DNA from: Symbiodinium kawagutii
Taxonomy: Eukaryota; Sar; Dinophyceae; Suessiales; Symbiodiniaceae
Direction: 5' to 3'
DNA length: 64,000 nt
Assembly (NCBI GenBank): GCA_009767595.1
Contig: VSDK01004471.1
Coordinates: 121,697 to 185,696 of the forward strand
Every line of letters starts with the position of its first letter. Positions within the stretch are counted from its first letter, which is position 1. The translations under genes were made by a program, and so were the position numbers. Below are positions 42,102 through 52,256 of the stretch, piece by piece. Below the pieces are notes generated by a model, which ran no database searches, had not been told where the DNA came from, and saw only the letters and a list, made by a program, of their open reading frames with translations.

Positions 42102-42306
42102 GGCTGTGGGTCAAGCAGTTAATCAACCAATGTTATAGCTGGTTAGTGGTTAATAATAGGGGATGATAACTGACAACTATAGGTGATATATACCAACTAT
42201 ATGGCTGTGGGTCAAGCAGTTAATGGGGGATAATGACCAACCAATAATAGGGAAAACAATGGCTAATGAGAGGGGAACCAGGAGTACAGGGTCTTGACCC
42301 ACAGCC
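42102..42306 (+). mobile_element. Family B MITE, long form
   Basis: GGCTGTGGGTCAAGCAGTTA; second GGCTGTGGG at about 42202; right end TCTTGACCCACAGCC. Both modules start with the same terminal sequence, a head-to-tail dimer of end and element. Confidence 0.85.
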
Positions 42307-42309
42307 ATA

Positions 42310-42950
42310 TCATCTTGCATCATTTGTGTCCAACTTATTGAAATGTCATCTTGCAGTTGCTATTATCTGTAGCTTTCCTTATCATGTTGTTTGTTGTGAT
42401 TGTTTCTTGTTGCTAATTTGGCTACATGATTTGTGTTCTTTGATTGTCCCCTGTATCTTCACTACTAGATTGAATTCACTTAAGATAATTTTCTGGCGAC
42501 TTACCTTCAAAATTTGCAGGCCCTAGTCGCATCAGATTCTCCAGGGATGAGGGTTTGTCCTAGTCAGAGTATAATGGCGAAAAACATACGCACAAACACA
42601 GTAGCTAACAATGGGGCAAGCATACCAAAGCTATATGAGAGAAAGGCTAAACTCTCTGTATATGGAAACAAAAAGTAATTGAGACACGGCAGATGATGAC
42701 CTGGAAGCATGAAAGTATTTGACTGCGCATCAGGAGTGTGGTGGGAGGGTATCCAATGTCACCAAACACCGGGAAACGATATAGTGAACTCCCAAAAATG
42801 CTAACAATTGAGAACTTCCGCGATTTTAAGTTGAGGTTTTGCCGCTCGCTCATATGACCTGGTGATACTTGGTATACGGCATAATTATGCATAATTACGG
42901 TCTAGATGTATATATGTGTACATCCAGAGGCAGTATAAACGTATGTGCAT
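42310..42950. other. No clear gene
   Basis: Cys/Phe-rich + frame 42266-42526 and a - frame 42647-42892 are open but compositionally ordinary. Nothing supportable. Confidence 0.35.
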
Positions 42951-42954
42951 CCAT

Positions 42955-43004
42955 GGGTGTTTCTCAAAATACGGGACCGCCCAAATCATCCAATATTGCA
43001 GTAA
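42955..43004. mobile_element. Family A half-element
   Basis: GGGTGTTTCTCAAAATACGG then CCCAAATCATCCAATATT; no right end. Confidence 0.6.
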
Positions 43005-43185
43005 GCGTCATCAACCACGGCTAATTTCCTGGTTGATCATAAGAAAATTATTCCCCATTTTTGATCATCCATAGACCTTGAAAAATAGGTCAATAATGGT
43101 GAATTCCCTTGTGATGCTTACTGTAACTCCATCATTAACCCATCATTGACCCATCATTAACCACCCATCAAGTGAGTGAACTCAC

Positions 43186-43323
43186 CCGGTTCAACTCGAC
43201 CTGCAACCAGCGCTTCTCCCCAGGTTGCAGCAGCAGCTGGCTGGATTAGTTGCCGAGCCCCTGGATGAAGCGGTCGAATTGGAGGCCCACGACATTTTTC
43301 TCGTAGCCTCTGGTGGTCCCTAA
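43186..43323 (+). CDS. Possible last exon, ends in a stop
   Basis: Frame reads PVQLDLQPALLPRLQQQLAG then LVAEPLDEAVELEAHDIFLV and ASGGP, with TAA at 43321-43323. Leu/Gln/Glu-rich helix; strong coding look. A B element starts right after (43330). No family. Confidence 0.45.
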   Translation, partial: PVQLDLQPALLPRLQQQLAGLVAEPLDEAVELEAHDIFLVASGGP

Positions 43324-43329
43324 CATGTG

Positions 43330-43583
43330 GATGGGTCAAGCAGTTAACCAACCGATGTTATAGCTGGTTCATGGTTAATAATTTGACTGGACCATGCTGT
43401 GCGCATGGAGTTGCACGGGAGTTCTTTTACATAGATGGTCAGTTTCACTTTGCCTTCCTTTCCCAGCCACTGCGCACGGGGGGTGAAGGTGTTGGATCGT
43501 CCGGAGCCAGCAGCTGTGCGCGTTGATAATAGGGCATGATAACTAGCAATTATAGGGGATATGATATATATACCAACTATATG
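43330..43583 (+). mobile_element. Family B long-form module split by a GC-rich insert
   Basis: GGATGGGTCAAGCAGTTAAC through TTCATGGTTAATAAT at the left and GATAATAGGGCATGATAACT to CCAACTATATGTGG at the right match one continuous module elsewhere (42102-42200). Between them lies a GC-rich segment of about 130 bp. Confidence 0.7.
43389..43520 (+). CDS. Exon-like segment inside a family B module
   Basis: After TTTCCCAG| (about 43467) a frame reads HCARGVKVLDRPEPAAVRVD. Its position inside a repeat module shows it arrived after the repeat or was captured by it. AATAAT/ATAAT is present at both junctions. Confidence 0.3.
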
Positions 43584-43587
43584 TGGC

Positions 43588-43675
43588 AATGGAAACTCCA
43601 TCATTTTGGCAACGGAAACCCTTGGAAATCATCCATTGATTCATGGTGAATTTTCCAGCCAGCCACGTTTCTCAG
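43588..43675. mobile_element. Family C MITE, left end lost
   Basis: GGCAATGGAAACTCC at left, GAATTTTCCAGCCAGCCACG then TTTCTCAG at right. Its right end supplies an acceptor-like TTTCTCAG|. Confidence 0.6.
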
Positions 43676-43790
43676 CCACTTTCGCACGCACAAAGAACGA
43701 ATCCCCCGCCAGGCGGAGCGTGACAAGATTGAAGAACGCTGCTGGGCTGAGACCGAGAGCTGGGAAAATGATGAACGAACAATAAGCTAT
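43676..43790 (+). CDS. Exon-like island starting at a family C end
   Basis: Reads HFRTHKERIPRQAERDKIEE then RCWAETESWENDERTIS with the frame continuing from the C-derived CTCAG. Very charged; strong coding look. The other open frame (43561-43785) is Ala/Arg-rich. Confidence 0.45.
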
Positions 43791-43803
43791 GATATTATCA
43801 TAT

Positions 43804-43916
43804 GGCTATGGGTCGATATTAATCAACCAATAATGGTGGAGAATGACCAACAAACCATAGGGAAAACAATGGTTAATGATAGGAGAACCAGGGGTACGGG
43901 GTTTTGACCCACAGCC
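43804..43916 (+). mobile_element. Family B MITE
   Basis: GGCTATGGGTCGATATTAAT to TTTTGACCCACAGCC; ATAT-like flanks. Confidence 0.85.
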
Positions 43917-43924
43917 ATATATGA

Positions 43925-44520
43925 TTTGATCATGGTTGTTATCCCCTAACAATAAGCTACAATAGTCAAAAATGTATGATGATGATATTATCATGTATGA
44001 TTTGATCATCATGATCATATTATGAATTGCTATTTGAACAGTGATTCACTGTTGATAGTTAAGCCACTTGATAATGTTTATAATCACTAAGAATTCATGA
44101 ATATTAGCAATGGAATTTATTCTGATAGTGTTGAAAGTAAATTCATGAATAAATTGATCAATAATCAATAATTCAAAGACGTGCTATCTTTAAAAAAAAC
44201 GTTTGTTGATAGGGTTTGACAATGTGTGATTGTTAATCTTCAATGGTTCATCTTACCCCACAATGTTACCAAACAATCAACGATCATTGAACAATGATGA
44301 AGAAGCAGCTGGAAAATCACAATAATCTTGTTATTCAATCTTGTTTTATGGCTGAATAATTATCAAATACTGATCAACAAAAATGATAACAATTCCTCAA
44401 CAACAGTTCTCATTCCACAATTCCTCACGAACAATGAAGAATGATCAACAATTCCTCTACAATCTGAACATTCAACAACAGTTGTGTGGTCACGATTCAA
44501 AGATTCAGGAAGTTGGAGCC
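43925..44520. other. AT-rich filler
   Basis: ATGATCATATTATG and CAACAATTCCTC words. No gene seen. Confidence 0.5.
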
Positions 44521-44849
44521 TGAGCAGCGAAGGCCATGAGGCCATGAGGCCATGATGTTGGTATGGGACTTGAGTGCTTCATTTTTTTTGCCAAGCGATA
44601 TACGGCCCATGTTGGGCTACATGTCAGCAGCAACGGTCAAATCTTCATATCCCATACTAATCATAGTTAACTCTAGAAAATGCCATGGTTTCCTTGATAT
44701 CAATCACCATTAAACACCATTAAACCAATGGATAGTACCCATGGATGGATCAATGGCCCCTGAACTTGGCTATTGTCTATTTCTGGGGCAGGGTGTGTGT
44801 GCCTGTGTGTTCAAGCAGGGAAGCAACCAACTACAGTAATGGTGGATAA

Positions 44850-44937
44850 TCACCAACAATTTCATGGGGAAAATCATGGAAACTGATGGGGGAACCAGGG
44901 GTACAGGGTTTACGCGCATGGACCCACGGACAGCTTC
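44850..44937 (+). mobile_element. Family B fragment
   Basis: CACCAACAATTTCATGGGG then AACCAGGGGTACAGGG and GGACCCACGG; left terminus missing. Confidence 0.6.
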
Positions 44938-45029
44938 AAAGTCAAAGTCAAAATGTAAACTAATCAGTATAGGGGTCCAGAAAGCAATACTGAAGATATG
45001 CTTCACCAGGGGAAAGTGACAAGAAATGA

Positions 45030-45133
45030 GGTTGGGCGGAGCCATGGACGAAGCCAAATAGAAGGTCTATCCTTCGCGGCTGGTTGTTGTGTGCTGTTTC
45101 CCACGCATCATTGGCCAAACATCAGCACCACAT
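45030..45133 (+). CDS. Coding segment left of a family B insertion
   Basis: Open after TGA at 45027; reads GWAEPWTKPNRRSILRGWLL then CAVSHASLAKHQHH and continues in phase beyond the element (HILDLVNPGVPY). No family. Confidence 0.4.
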
Positions 45134-45232
45134 GGCTATGGGTCAAAACCCTGTACCCCTAGTTCCCATCATTAACCATTGTTTCTCCTATTATTGTTCC
45201 TTAATATTGTTGGTTAATATTGACCCATAGCC
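45134..45232 (-). mobile_element. Family B MITE with ACAT duplication, candidate intron
   Basis: GGCTATGGGTCAAAACCCTG to TTGACCCATAGCC, flanked by ACAT at 45130-45133 and 45233-45236. Exact removal leaves 64 open codons. Canonical splicing (ATGG|GTCAAA, CCCATAG|CCACAT) also joins two open frames. Confidence 0.85.
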
Positions 45233-45236
45233 ACAT

Positions 45237-45324
45237 CTTGGATCTTGTGAATCCTGGGGTGCCCTACGGGGTGCCCCACATCTCTGTAGGCTGCCTGGGA
45301 GGTGTTCAGCTTCAGCTGAAGAGG
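45237..45324 (+). CDS. Coding segment right of the family B insertion
   Basis: Reads LDLVNPGVPYGVPHISVGCL then GGVQLQLKR; the next in-frame stop lies in AAGAG|GTGATC, a donor-like site. A second frame is open further, to SCCEALPRKAS. Confidence 0.4.
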
Positions 45325-45576
45325 TGATCCACAGCTGCTGTGAAGCATTGCCAAGAAAAGCTTCCTGAAAATCCCCGCTCCTTACAACTAATAGTGGTTG
45401 ATAATGATGTAAGATATCATTAGTCACATGATCAGTCAGTTATTTATATCATCTATCATAACAATATCATATAAATAAAATAAACTTAGTTCAACCGTAA
45501 CTCACCGTAACTCACCTACATTAGTTCGTGCTGAATTCTTGCTAGGCCCTGTTGTCAAAAAACCTCCCAGGCACAC

Positions 45577-45789
45577 GTGAAAGCATCAAGGCTAGGCCCC
45601 AAAACTGCCGGGATGCAGGGGCCACAGGACAGTGGATTGAGTCACCCTACCATGGCCATGGCTGCTTCCAAGGTACCAACGATGGCAGGATTGCGAGGTT
45701 TCCCTGGGGTTGGTATCCCCCAAGTTCGCCCACTGGTATCCCATGAATCGCCATGGTACGAAGCAAATTTTCATAAACCTGGGGTTTAG
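45577..45789 (+). CDS. Exon-like island
   Basis: 70-codon frame SRLGPKTAGMQGPQDSGLSH then PTMAMAASKVPTMAGLRGFP and VSHESPWYEANFHKPGV. Overlapping frames on both strands are also open. No family. Confidence 0.3.
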   Translation: MKASRLGPKTAGMQGPQDSGLSHPTMAMAASKVPTMAGLRGFPGVGIPQVRPLVSHESPWYEANFHKPGV

Positions 45790-45924
45790 CTTCATCCAGG
45801 GTTAACATGAATCACCAACCAATTCGAAATGTCGGCTTCCATCAGCTTCCGGACACACAGCCTCACCCCGGAGACTCATGACGTGCAAATACAATGTGTA
45901 TGAATAGTTCTTCAACATCAATAT

Positions 45925-46025
45925 GGTGGTTTCTTAGAATAGGGGTACCCCAATAATGGTTGGTTTATTGCAATAAATAACTAAGACAGGATGATTTGGG
46001 GGTACCCCTATTTTGAGAAACACTC
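45925..46025. mobile_element. Family A MITE with ATAT duplication
   Basis: GGTGGTTTCTTAGAATAGGG to CCCTATTTTGAGAAACACTC, flanked by ATAT at 45921-45924 and 46026-46029. Confidence 0.9.
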
Positions 46026-46384
46026 ATATCATTGAGGTCAATACCATTAACTCAAGAGTACTCATGAACCCCATTTGTCCTTGTTTGGCTGTGTGTCGTT
46101 ATTCGATGTGCTCATTGGAACTATTGCTTATACCAGCCCAACGATTGATGGTTGTAGGTTGTAAATCATTATTCACCACTATTAGCCACCGTTTACCATC
46201 ATGAACCATCAACTAATCATGAGTTCACCATCAAGTAGCCAGTCACCGATTGCCAATTTGCCATGATTCAAACCATTGGTGGTTGATGAATGGGAATTTT
46301 CAGGCATCAACTAACCATGTTAGTTCACCATCAATTTGCCAATTTTAGCCACAATTTTACTTCACCATCAGCCATCAAGCCTTT

Positions 46385-46475
46385 CCCCAACAGCCGGGCC
46401 CCACATGGCTGAGGATTGCAGCAACAGATCACTTGGAGGTTCTGCTGGGCCGAAAAACGGGGGTGTCTATGAATA
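46385..46475 (+). CDS. Weak exon-like island
   Basis: Frame QQPGPTWLRIAATDHLEVLL then GRKTGVSMN. Short. Confidence 0.3.
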
Positions 46476-46499
46476 GGTGGTGATAACCAACATGAATGG

Positions 46500-46930
46500 G
46501 GATTATTGCTGGGCATAATGATGGCTACTGGTGACATAATCGTGGTTGATGATGGCTGATAGTGATGGCTACTGGTGGCATAATCGTGGTTGATGATGGT
46601 TGATAGTGCCGTTGTTGCTTACTAGATGTTAAGAATCTGGTTGAGAATTAACTACAGGCCAGGTGTCAATTATGGCTCGTAAGCTGGTTAGTGGTAGCCA
46701 ATAACGATTCAACAATCACTAGAGTTTGATAGTTATCAATTATTGGTTCATGATCGGCACCTGTGAATACTGTCGGAGAATGGCTAATAGTGCTTAATGG
46801 CGGTGAGTCAATACTACTTAACGGTTGCTACCGGTGGGTTATAATCAACACGAGCCAAGAAAACCAGACAAAGAAAAAGAAAATATACATATAAAACTGT
46901 AACCATTCACCATCCCTCTAACAGCACCCC
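46500..46930. other. AT-rich filler with GATGGCTGATAGTG words
   Basis: ATGGCTACTGGTG-CATAATCGTGGTTG repeated twice (46504, 46565). No gene seen. Confidence 0.5.
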
Positions 46931-46939
46931 CTTGGAAAC

Positions 46940-47190
46940 TGGTAAATAAACAAATCAGTTAATGAATAAAGAAATCAGATGAAAAAAGAAAGAAATCAGG
47001 GTGTAAAGAAATGAATAAATACAGAAAGAAGTGTATAAATCAATGAATGAATAGAGAAATAGGTGTATAAATAGATGAATCAAGAAAGAAACAAGTGTAT
47101 AAACAAATGAATAAAAAAGAAACAAGGGTATAAACAAATGAACAAAGAAAGAAATGAGTGTATAATCAAATGAATAAATGCACAGATAGT
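46940..47190. repeat. ~32-bp minisatellite GTGTATAAATCAATGAATAA
   Basis: About seven diverged units GTGTATAAACAAATGAATAA plus AGAAAGAAA. The Phe/Leu/Tyr-rich - ORF here is a repeat artefact. Confidence 0.85.
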
Positions 47191-47360
47191 TGTGTATATA
47201 TATATATTTATAAACGGCGAATCAATGTAAAGCAATGTTTTTTATACATATATCTAGATACAGAAATAAGTGTATGAATCAATGAATACATGTAAATCAA
47301 TGATTAATATATATATATATATATATACACATTACATATATAATTTCCCTTGGTCTTTGC

Positions 47361-47475
47361 CGAGGGGTTGAGTTTTGGGGGCTGGGCATAGATCGTGCCC
47401 AAGTCATGGGTGACAGGATGATCACCACCAGGTGCGGGGCTGCCATGGGAAGGGGACCACTTTCATGGAAGATAT
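47361..47475 (+). CDS. Exon-like island
   Basis: Frame RGVEFWGLGIDRAQVMGDRM then ITTRCGAAMGRGPLSWK. No family. Confidence 0.3.
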
Positions 47476-47645
47476 GGGGCTTCTAGGGGAAAATATATCC
47501 CCATACATCGGGATAATAAGCAACAACATATCCATAGGAACAATCTCTAGATAGGCCAACATATATTTACATAGATATAGCCATTAATACTGGTTCATAG
47601 TAGGGAATAATAAGCAACAACATATGTATATCTATAAAAACCGAT

Positions 47646-47765
47646 GGGTGTTTCTCTAGTTTGGGGGACCTCTGAAATTTCCCATTGGTTTGTATAGATA
47701 TTGGAGAAGCACCGATTGGTTCAAACATGAACCAATTTTAGAGGTCCCTCAAATATAACATCAAA
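47646..47765. mobile_element. Diverged family A-like palindrome
   Basis: GGGTGTTTCTCTAGTTTGGG to TTTTAGAGGTCCCTCAAAT with GGACCTCTGAAATT inverted at the far side. Confidence 0.5.
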
Positions 47766-47803
47766 AATTGGAGGACCAGTTATAATTGAGGGATGTTTAG
47801 AAT

Positions 47804-48031
47804 ATGAAACGTGTTCATAACATGCCCACAGTCATCAAAAATCTGAAGAACAGACGACATGAAACCTGGGGGACGAAACCAGCCACGACGCCGAGCCGCG
47901 GTGCCTTGCGGAGGCGGCAACTGGAAAGCCTGGAGAAGACCGAGGGCACAGACAGCGTTCGGAGGCACATGATCGTGTCTTGGCGGCCAGCGGTTGATCG
48001 ATGCGACAAGGGACGGTTGGTTGGTGGTTGA
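47804..48031 (+). CDS. Exon-like island, basic protein
   Basis: Frame VIKNLKNRRHETWGTKPATT then PSRGALRRRQLESLEKTEGT and DSVRRHMIVSWRPAVDRCDK. Arg/Lys-rich. Two - frames are open as well. No family. Confidence 0.35.
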   Translation: MKRVHNMPTVIKNLKNRRHETWGTKPATTPSRGALRRRQLESLEKTEGTDSVRRHMIVSWRPAVDRCDKGRLVGG

Positions 48032-48430
48032 TTTGGTGGTTTATCATTATTAATTGTGGTTTGTAATAGGGATTCCAATGGTTAAGAGTAGAGATTGATA
48101 GGTTGGTGGTTGAGTTGTTTATTATAGGTGAAATAGTTTCACAGTTTATTAACTAGGTGAAATAAGTATATGGTTTATCAATTATACTATTTGGTGATTT
48201 ACCAAAATTGGTGGTTCATGAGGTAATACCACAATGCACGTGTAAACCACCAGTAATACCATTGACAATGATGTGATGTGTTTTTTCAAGCCATAGGGAT
48301 TAATGATGGTTAATGTTGAATGATAAGGGATGATATGGGATAATAAGCAACAGCGATAAGGGAATATACCAACTATATGGTTGGTTTATCATTAATATAA
48401 TGATGGTTTATAATAGGTGAAGCAATAATG

Positions 48431-48457
48431 GGTTCCTCGGGCGTTTCGCCCTCCCAC
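48431..48457. repeat. GGGCGTTTCGCCC hairpin, copy 1
   Basis: CTCGGGCGTTTCGCCCTCCC forms a GGGCG/CGCCC stem. An inverted copy lies at 50815-50840, on the far side of the AGAGT array. Confidence 0.7.
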
Positions 48458-48689
48458 GGTTTGCAAGGTTTTGCTTTTATATATATATATATGTATATAT
48501 ATATATTTCTTTGAATGTGTATTACATACTTCTTCCTTCCTGCTTAGACTTGTGTAATCTGAGAGCAGCAGTCACATGTGTGTGCCCTTGCTGCCCATGC
48601 AAGAACAATGCTGCTTTTGATTGTTGGCATCTTCAGTCTGTTATCCCTCCCTCTTCGCAACAAGCAACCTGGGGAGGGGGGGGGTGACA

Positions 48690-48699
48690 NNNNNNNNNN
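48690..48699. other. Assembly gap (10 N)
   Basis: Ten Ns between a run of nine G (ending GTGACA) and a run of C. The flanks are mutually complementary, so a foldback or homopolymer probably broke the assembly; the true length is unknown. Confidence 0.98.
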
Positions 48700-49119
48700 C
48701 CCCCCTCCCTTGGTGATGTGTTTTTGTATAGTTTTCTACACAATGTAATTACTATACATGTTCCTTTCTTGTTCAGTTGTCATCACATGTGCACATCGCA
48801 CATGGCTCAAGACTTCGCGTAGCTTGCGCTGTGTGGAAAACAAGTGACTGCTGTGCTTCGCCAGTGTCAGTTTGATAGGGGTCCTTTAAGGGAATTTAAC
48901 CTCACCCTCCCTCTCCATTTATTTCATCTCGTTCTAAGACTTATCATTGCCAGCCATGTTCATTATTACCATCATATGTGCCATAGACAAAAAGATTATA
49001 GCCCTCCCACCCATGCCCTCTAAAGAGTTTGAAGAACCGTTGTACCATAAAATTTTAGAAGCAGTCTCCCAAAGAGTTATGCTAAGCCCCCCCAAAAACC
49101 TACCTTTTGCCACCTTCTA

Positions 49120-50560
49120 GTCAGAATAGAGTAGAGTAGAGTGGAGAAGAGGAGAATAGAGCAGAGTACAATGTAGTAGAGTAGAATATAATATAGTATA
49201 GTACTGTAGAATAATATAGAGTATAGGAGAATAGAGTTTAGTAGAGTAGAGTAGAGTAGAGTAGAGAAGGGTGCAGTAAAGTAAAATATAATATAGTAGA
49301 GTAGAATGCAATAAAGTAGAGCATATATAGTATAGGAGAGTAGAGTAGAGAAAAATTTTGTAGAGTAGAGTAGAGGAGAAGAGTAGATTAGAATAAAGAA
49401 GAGTAGATTAGAATAAAGAAGAGTAGGGTAGAGGATAATAGACTAGAGTAGGGTAGAGTAGGAGAATGGAATAGAGTCGAACGGAGTGTTGTATAGTAGA
49501 GTACAGTACAGTAGAGTAGAGTAGAGTACAGTAGAGCACAATATAGTAGAGTAGAGTAGAGTAAAGAAGAGTAGAGTAGAGTAGAAGATAGTAGAGCATA
49601 CTTTAGTAGAGTAGAATAGAGTAGAGTAGAGTATAGTATAGTAGAATAGAGTAGAGCAGAGTAGAATACACTAGACTAAAGTAGAATATTGTAGAGCACA
49701 ATAAAATAGAATTGAACAGAATATAATATAATAGATTAGAGTAGAGTATAATAGAATAGAGTAGAGTATAGTAAACTAGAGTAGAATAGAGCAGAGTAGA
49801 GCAGAGTAGAGTAGAGTAGAATAAAGTAGAATATAGTAGAGTAGAGTAGAGTATAGTAGAATAGAATTGAGTAGAGTATAGTATAGTAGATTACAGAAAA
49901 GAAATGTAGAATAGAGTAGAGTCGAGTATAGTAGAGTAGAAAAGAGTAGAGAAAAATATGAGGGTATAGCATAGAATAATTTAGTATCGTACAGTATAGT
50001 AGAGCAGAGCAGAGCAGAGTAGAGCATAGTACAGTACAATACAGTATGGCAGAATATAGTGCAGCATAGTAGAATAGAGCCGATTAGAGAAGAGAAGAAT
50101 ATAGTATAGTCTAGTCAAATGGAAAATAGCATAGTAGAGAAAAATATAGTCGAGAAAAATGATTGAGTTGCAGACTAGCAAAGAGTAGAATCGAGTAGAA
50201 TAGAATAGAAAAGAGCAGAGTCTAGTAGAATAGGGTAGAGTAGAGTAGAATAGAGTAGAGTAGAATAGAGTAGAATAGAATAGAGTAGAGTAGAATAGAG
50301 TGGAGCAGACTATGCGACAGTATAGAAGAGTAAAATAGAGTATAGTATAGCATTGTAGAATCAAACCATTGAACTGCAGAGTAGGGTAGCGTAGAGTAGA
50401 GTAGACTATAAAAAGTAGATTAGAGTAGAGGAGAGCAAAGACGAGAAGCATAGAGTAGAGTAGAAAGTAGTAGAGTATAGTAAAATATAATAGTAGAGTA
50501 GAGTAGAGTATAGTAGAATAAAGTATAGTAGAGCAGAGTAGAGAAGAGTAGAGTAGAGCA
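49120..50560 (-). repeat. (AGAGT)n-type purine array, ~1.44 kb
   Basis: GTAGAGTAGAGTAGAATAGA-type pentamers, purine-rich on +, with transitions and AT interruptions. All long - ORFs here (STLLYSTLLYS) are repeat artefacts. Confidence 0.97.
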
Positions 50561-50800
50561 TCGACCAGGCTGCGCATTAATACTATGTGCAGAGCACATT
50601 TACTGATTGCGACCTTAAGATTTGGAAACTGCAGTCACTTGAATGTGTTCCCATTGCAAAGTGAATGGGTGGACAGCAATTTATATGCACAGGGGAAGTT
50701 ACCTCAAAACAGCTGAAGTCACATCGACCAGGCTGCAAATTACTATTATGTGCTTTGCATGTTTAATGATTGTGACCTGTGCTTCGAAAAGGACTTTCAC
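50558..50800 (+). repeat. Tandem duplication, ~165-bp offset
   Basis: CATCGACCAGGCTGC at 50558 and again at 50723, each followed by similar sequence (ACTATGTGCAGAGCACATTT versus ATTATGTGCTTTGCATGTTT). Confidence 0.8.
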
Positions 50801-50814
50801 AAAAAACTCACCAA

Positions 50815-50840
50815 ATATGGGAGGGCGAAACGCCCGCATA
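50815..50840. repeat. GGGCGTTTCGCCC hairpin, copy 2 (inverted)
   Basis: GGGAGGGCGAAACGCCCGCA is the reverse complement of the copy at 48431. Confidence 0.7.
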
Positions 50841-50899
50841 ACCCAATAATGATACATAATAGCATAGCCAACAATAAATGGTAACAACTACTATTATAT

Positions 50900-51009
50900 G
50901 GTGGTTTATCAAAATCAGGGAAATAGGGGACCCCCAAAAATGGCTGATGTATCATTATTAATGATTGATATTGGATGACCTGGGGGCACCACGATTTTGA
51001 GACACCACC
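50900..51009. mobile_element. Family A MITE
   Basis: GGTGGTTTATCAAAATCAGG to CGATTTTGAGACACCACC. Confidence 0.8.
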
Positions 51010-51720
51010 ATTTGCAATTTCGGATGTCTTTACATATGCAACCATGGACAACACACACGTATGTGTATATATTGATTGTATACTTGCATTTAGCTAGTCT
51101 AAGACCATCTAACACCCACATTTGCAAGCGGCTTTGCTGCATTGCGACCCGCAATCTATGCCTGTTTTTTCCTTACGGATGAAGCATGGAGTAGGCGCTG
51201 GGCACCCAAGAGACTTCATTGACCGTCTACTCTATCCTCCGTTTCCCAAGCGTACAAATGCACACACATCATGTTACTGCATTGAAGACTATGGTTGGAT
51301 GATGCGTTGCCAGAAGGTTGATGGTTGGCAAGTTCTCATCATTCATGGTTGATATTCGATGTTTTTGATTGTTAGGATATCAGAAACATTCAGAAACCAT
51401 CATTTATGCTTGTTGGCAAGCCACGTGTGAAGAGAAAATGGCTCATATACAGTTCATGTTTTGCGGATCTCAAAATCTGTTCAGGCAAAACTACGGGAAT
51501 TTGTGTTGAGTGTTTTGATTGTTGCACATTGTTCTTGCTAAGAGCGATACAGCTCGAATCATAAATCTACGAATGCGAACAATCTGGATCATTTTCAATC
51601 ATGGTAATCAACTAAGTAGTTCATCAATTAATTCACTAATTGGTTAGTTGATTAGCCGAGTAATGAATTGATCAAATCAATTCATCAAAAACCATTAAGC
51701 AACCATAACCGATCAAAATC

Positions 51721-51897
51721 AATGGATTTCTCCTGGCGTTTTGGTGCAGCCAAGGCCATCAAGGAAGCCGAGATGGTCGAGTTGCGGAAGGAGGTGCGGG
51801 GTTGCGTTGCGCAGTGCGGAGATGTTGTTTCGCAGTGGCAGATCAGCTGCCGTTGGCTTAAGGAATGGTTCTTGGAAGGAGGTTGGTTAGTGATGAA
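51721..51897 (+). CDS. Possible first exon
   Basis: ATG at 51722 region; reads MDFSWRFGAAKAIKEAEMVE then LRKEVRGCVAQCGDVVSQWQ and ISCRWLKEWFLEGGW, open from 51668. Strong composition, Trp/Cys/charged. No family. Confidence 0.45.
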
Positions 51898-52043
51898 TTG
51901 ACTAGTTAAGCTATGTTGGAAGCAGGTTGGTTAGTGAACTATGTGGTTAATTAGTAGATGATTGGTTAACAATGGTTAATATTAACAATGGTTAAGGATG
52001 GTTACTAGTAGGGGATAATGAGCAACAATATACATAAACCAGT

Positions 52044-52143
52044 GGGTGTTTCTCAAAGTGGGAGACCCCTAAAATCACGCATCGATCATTTAGAGCAGAC
52101 TAGTTGGGGATGATTTGGGGGTCCCCTGTTTTGAGAAACACCC
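52044..52143. mobile_element. Family A MITE
   Basis: GGGTGTTTCTCAAAGTGGGA to CCTGTTTTGAGAAACACCC. Confidence 0.85.
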
Positions 52144-52172
52144 ATATGGTTATAACCTAGCAATAATCAATT

Positions 52173-52256
52173 GGCTATGGGTCAATATTGACCAACCAAA
52201 AAAGGGGATAATCACCAACAATGAGAGGGAAATCAATGGCTAATGATGGGGGAAAC
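52173..52256 (+). mobile_element. Family B MITE, right end lost
   Basis: GGCTATGGGTCAATATTGAC to AATGATGGGGGAAACC. Confidence 0.7.

Noticed and set aside
46955-47137. Phe/Leu-rich - ORF that looks like a membrane protein
   Set aside because: Read from the ~32-bp minisatellite.
48800-48820. Possible dinoflagellate spliced-leader remnant (ATGGCTCAAG)
   Set aside because: Only the last few bases match; the preceding spliced-leader sequence is absent.
49117-50577. Series of Leu/Tyr/Ser-rich - strand ORFs up to 198 codons
   Set aside because: Shadows of the AGAGT pentamer array.
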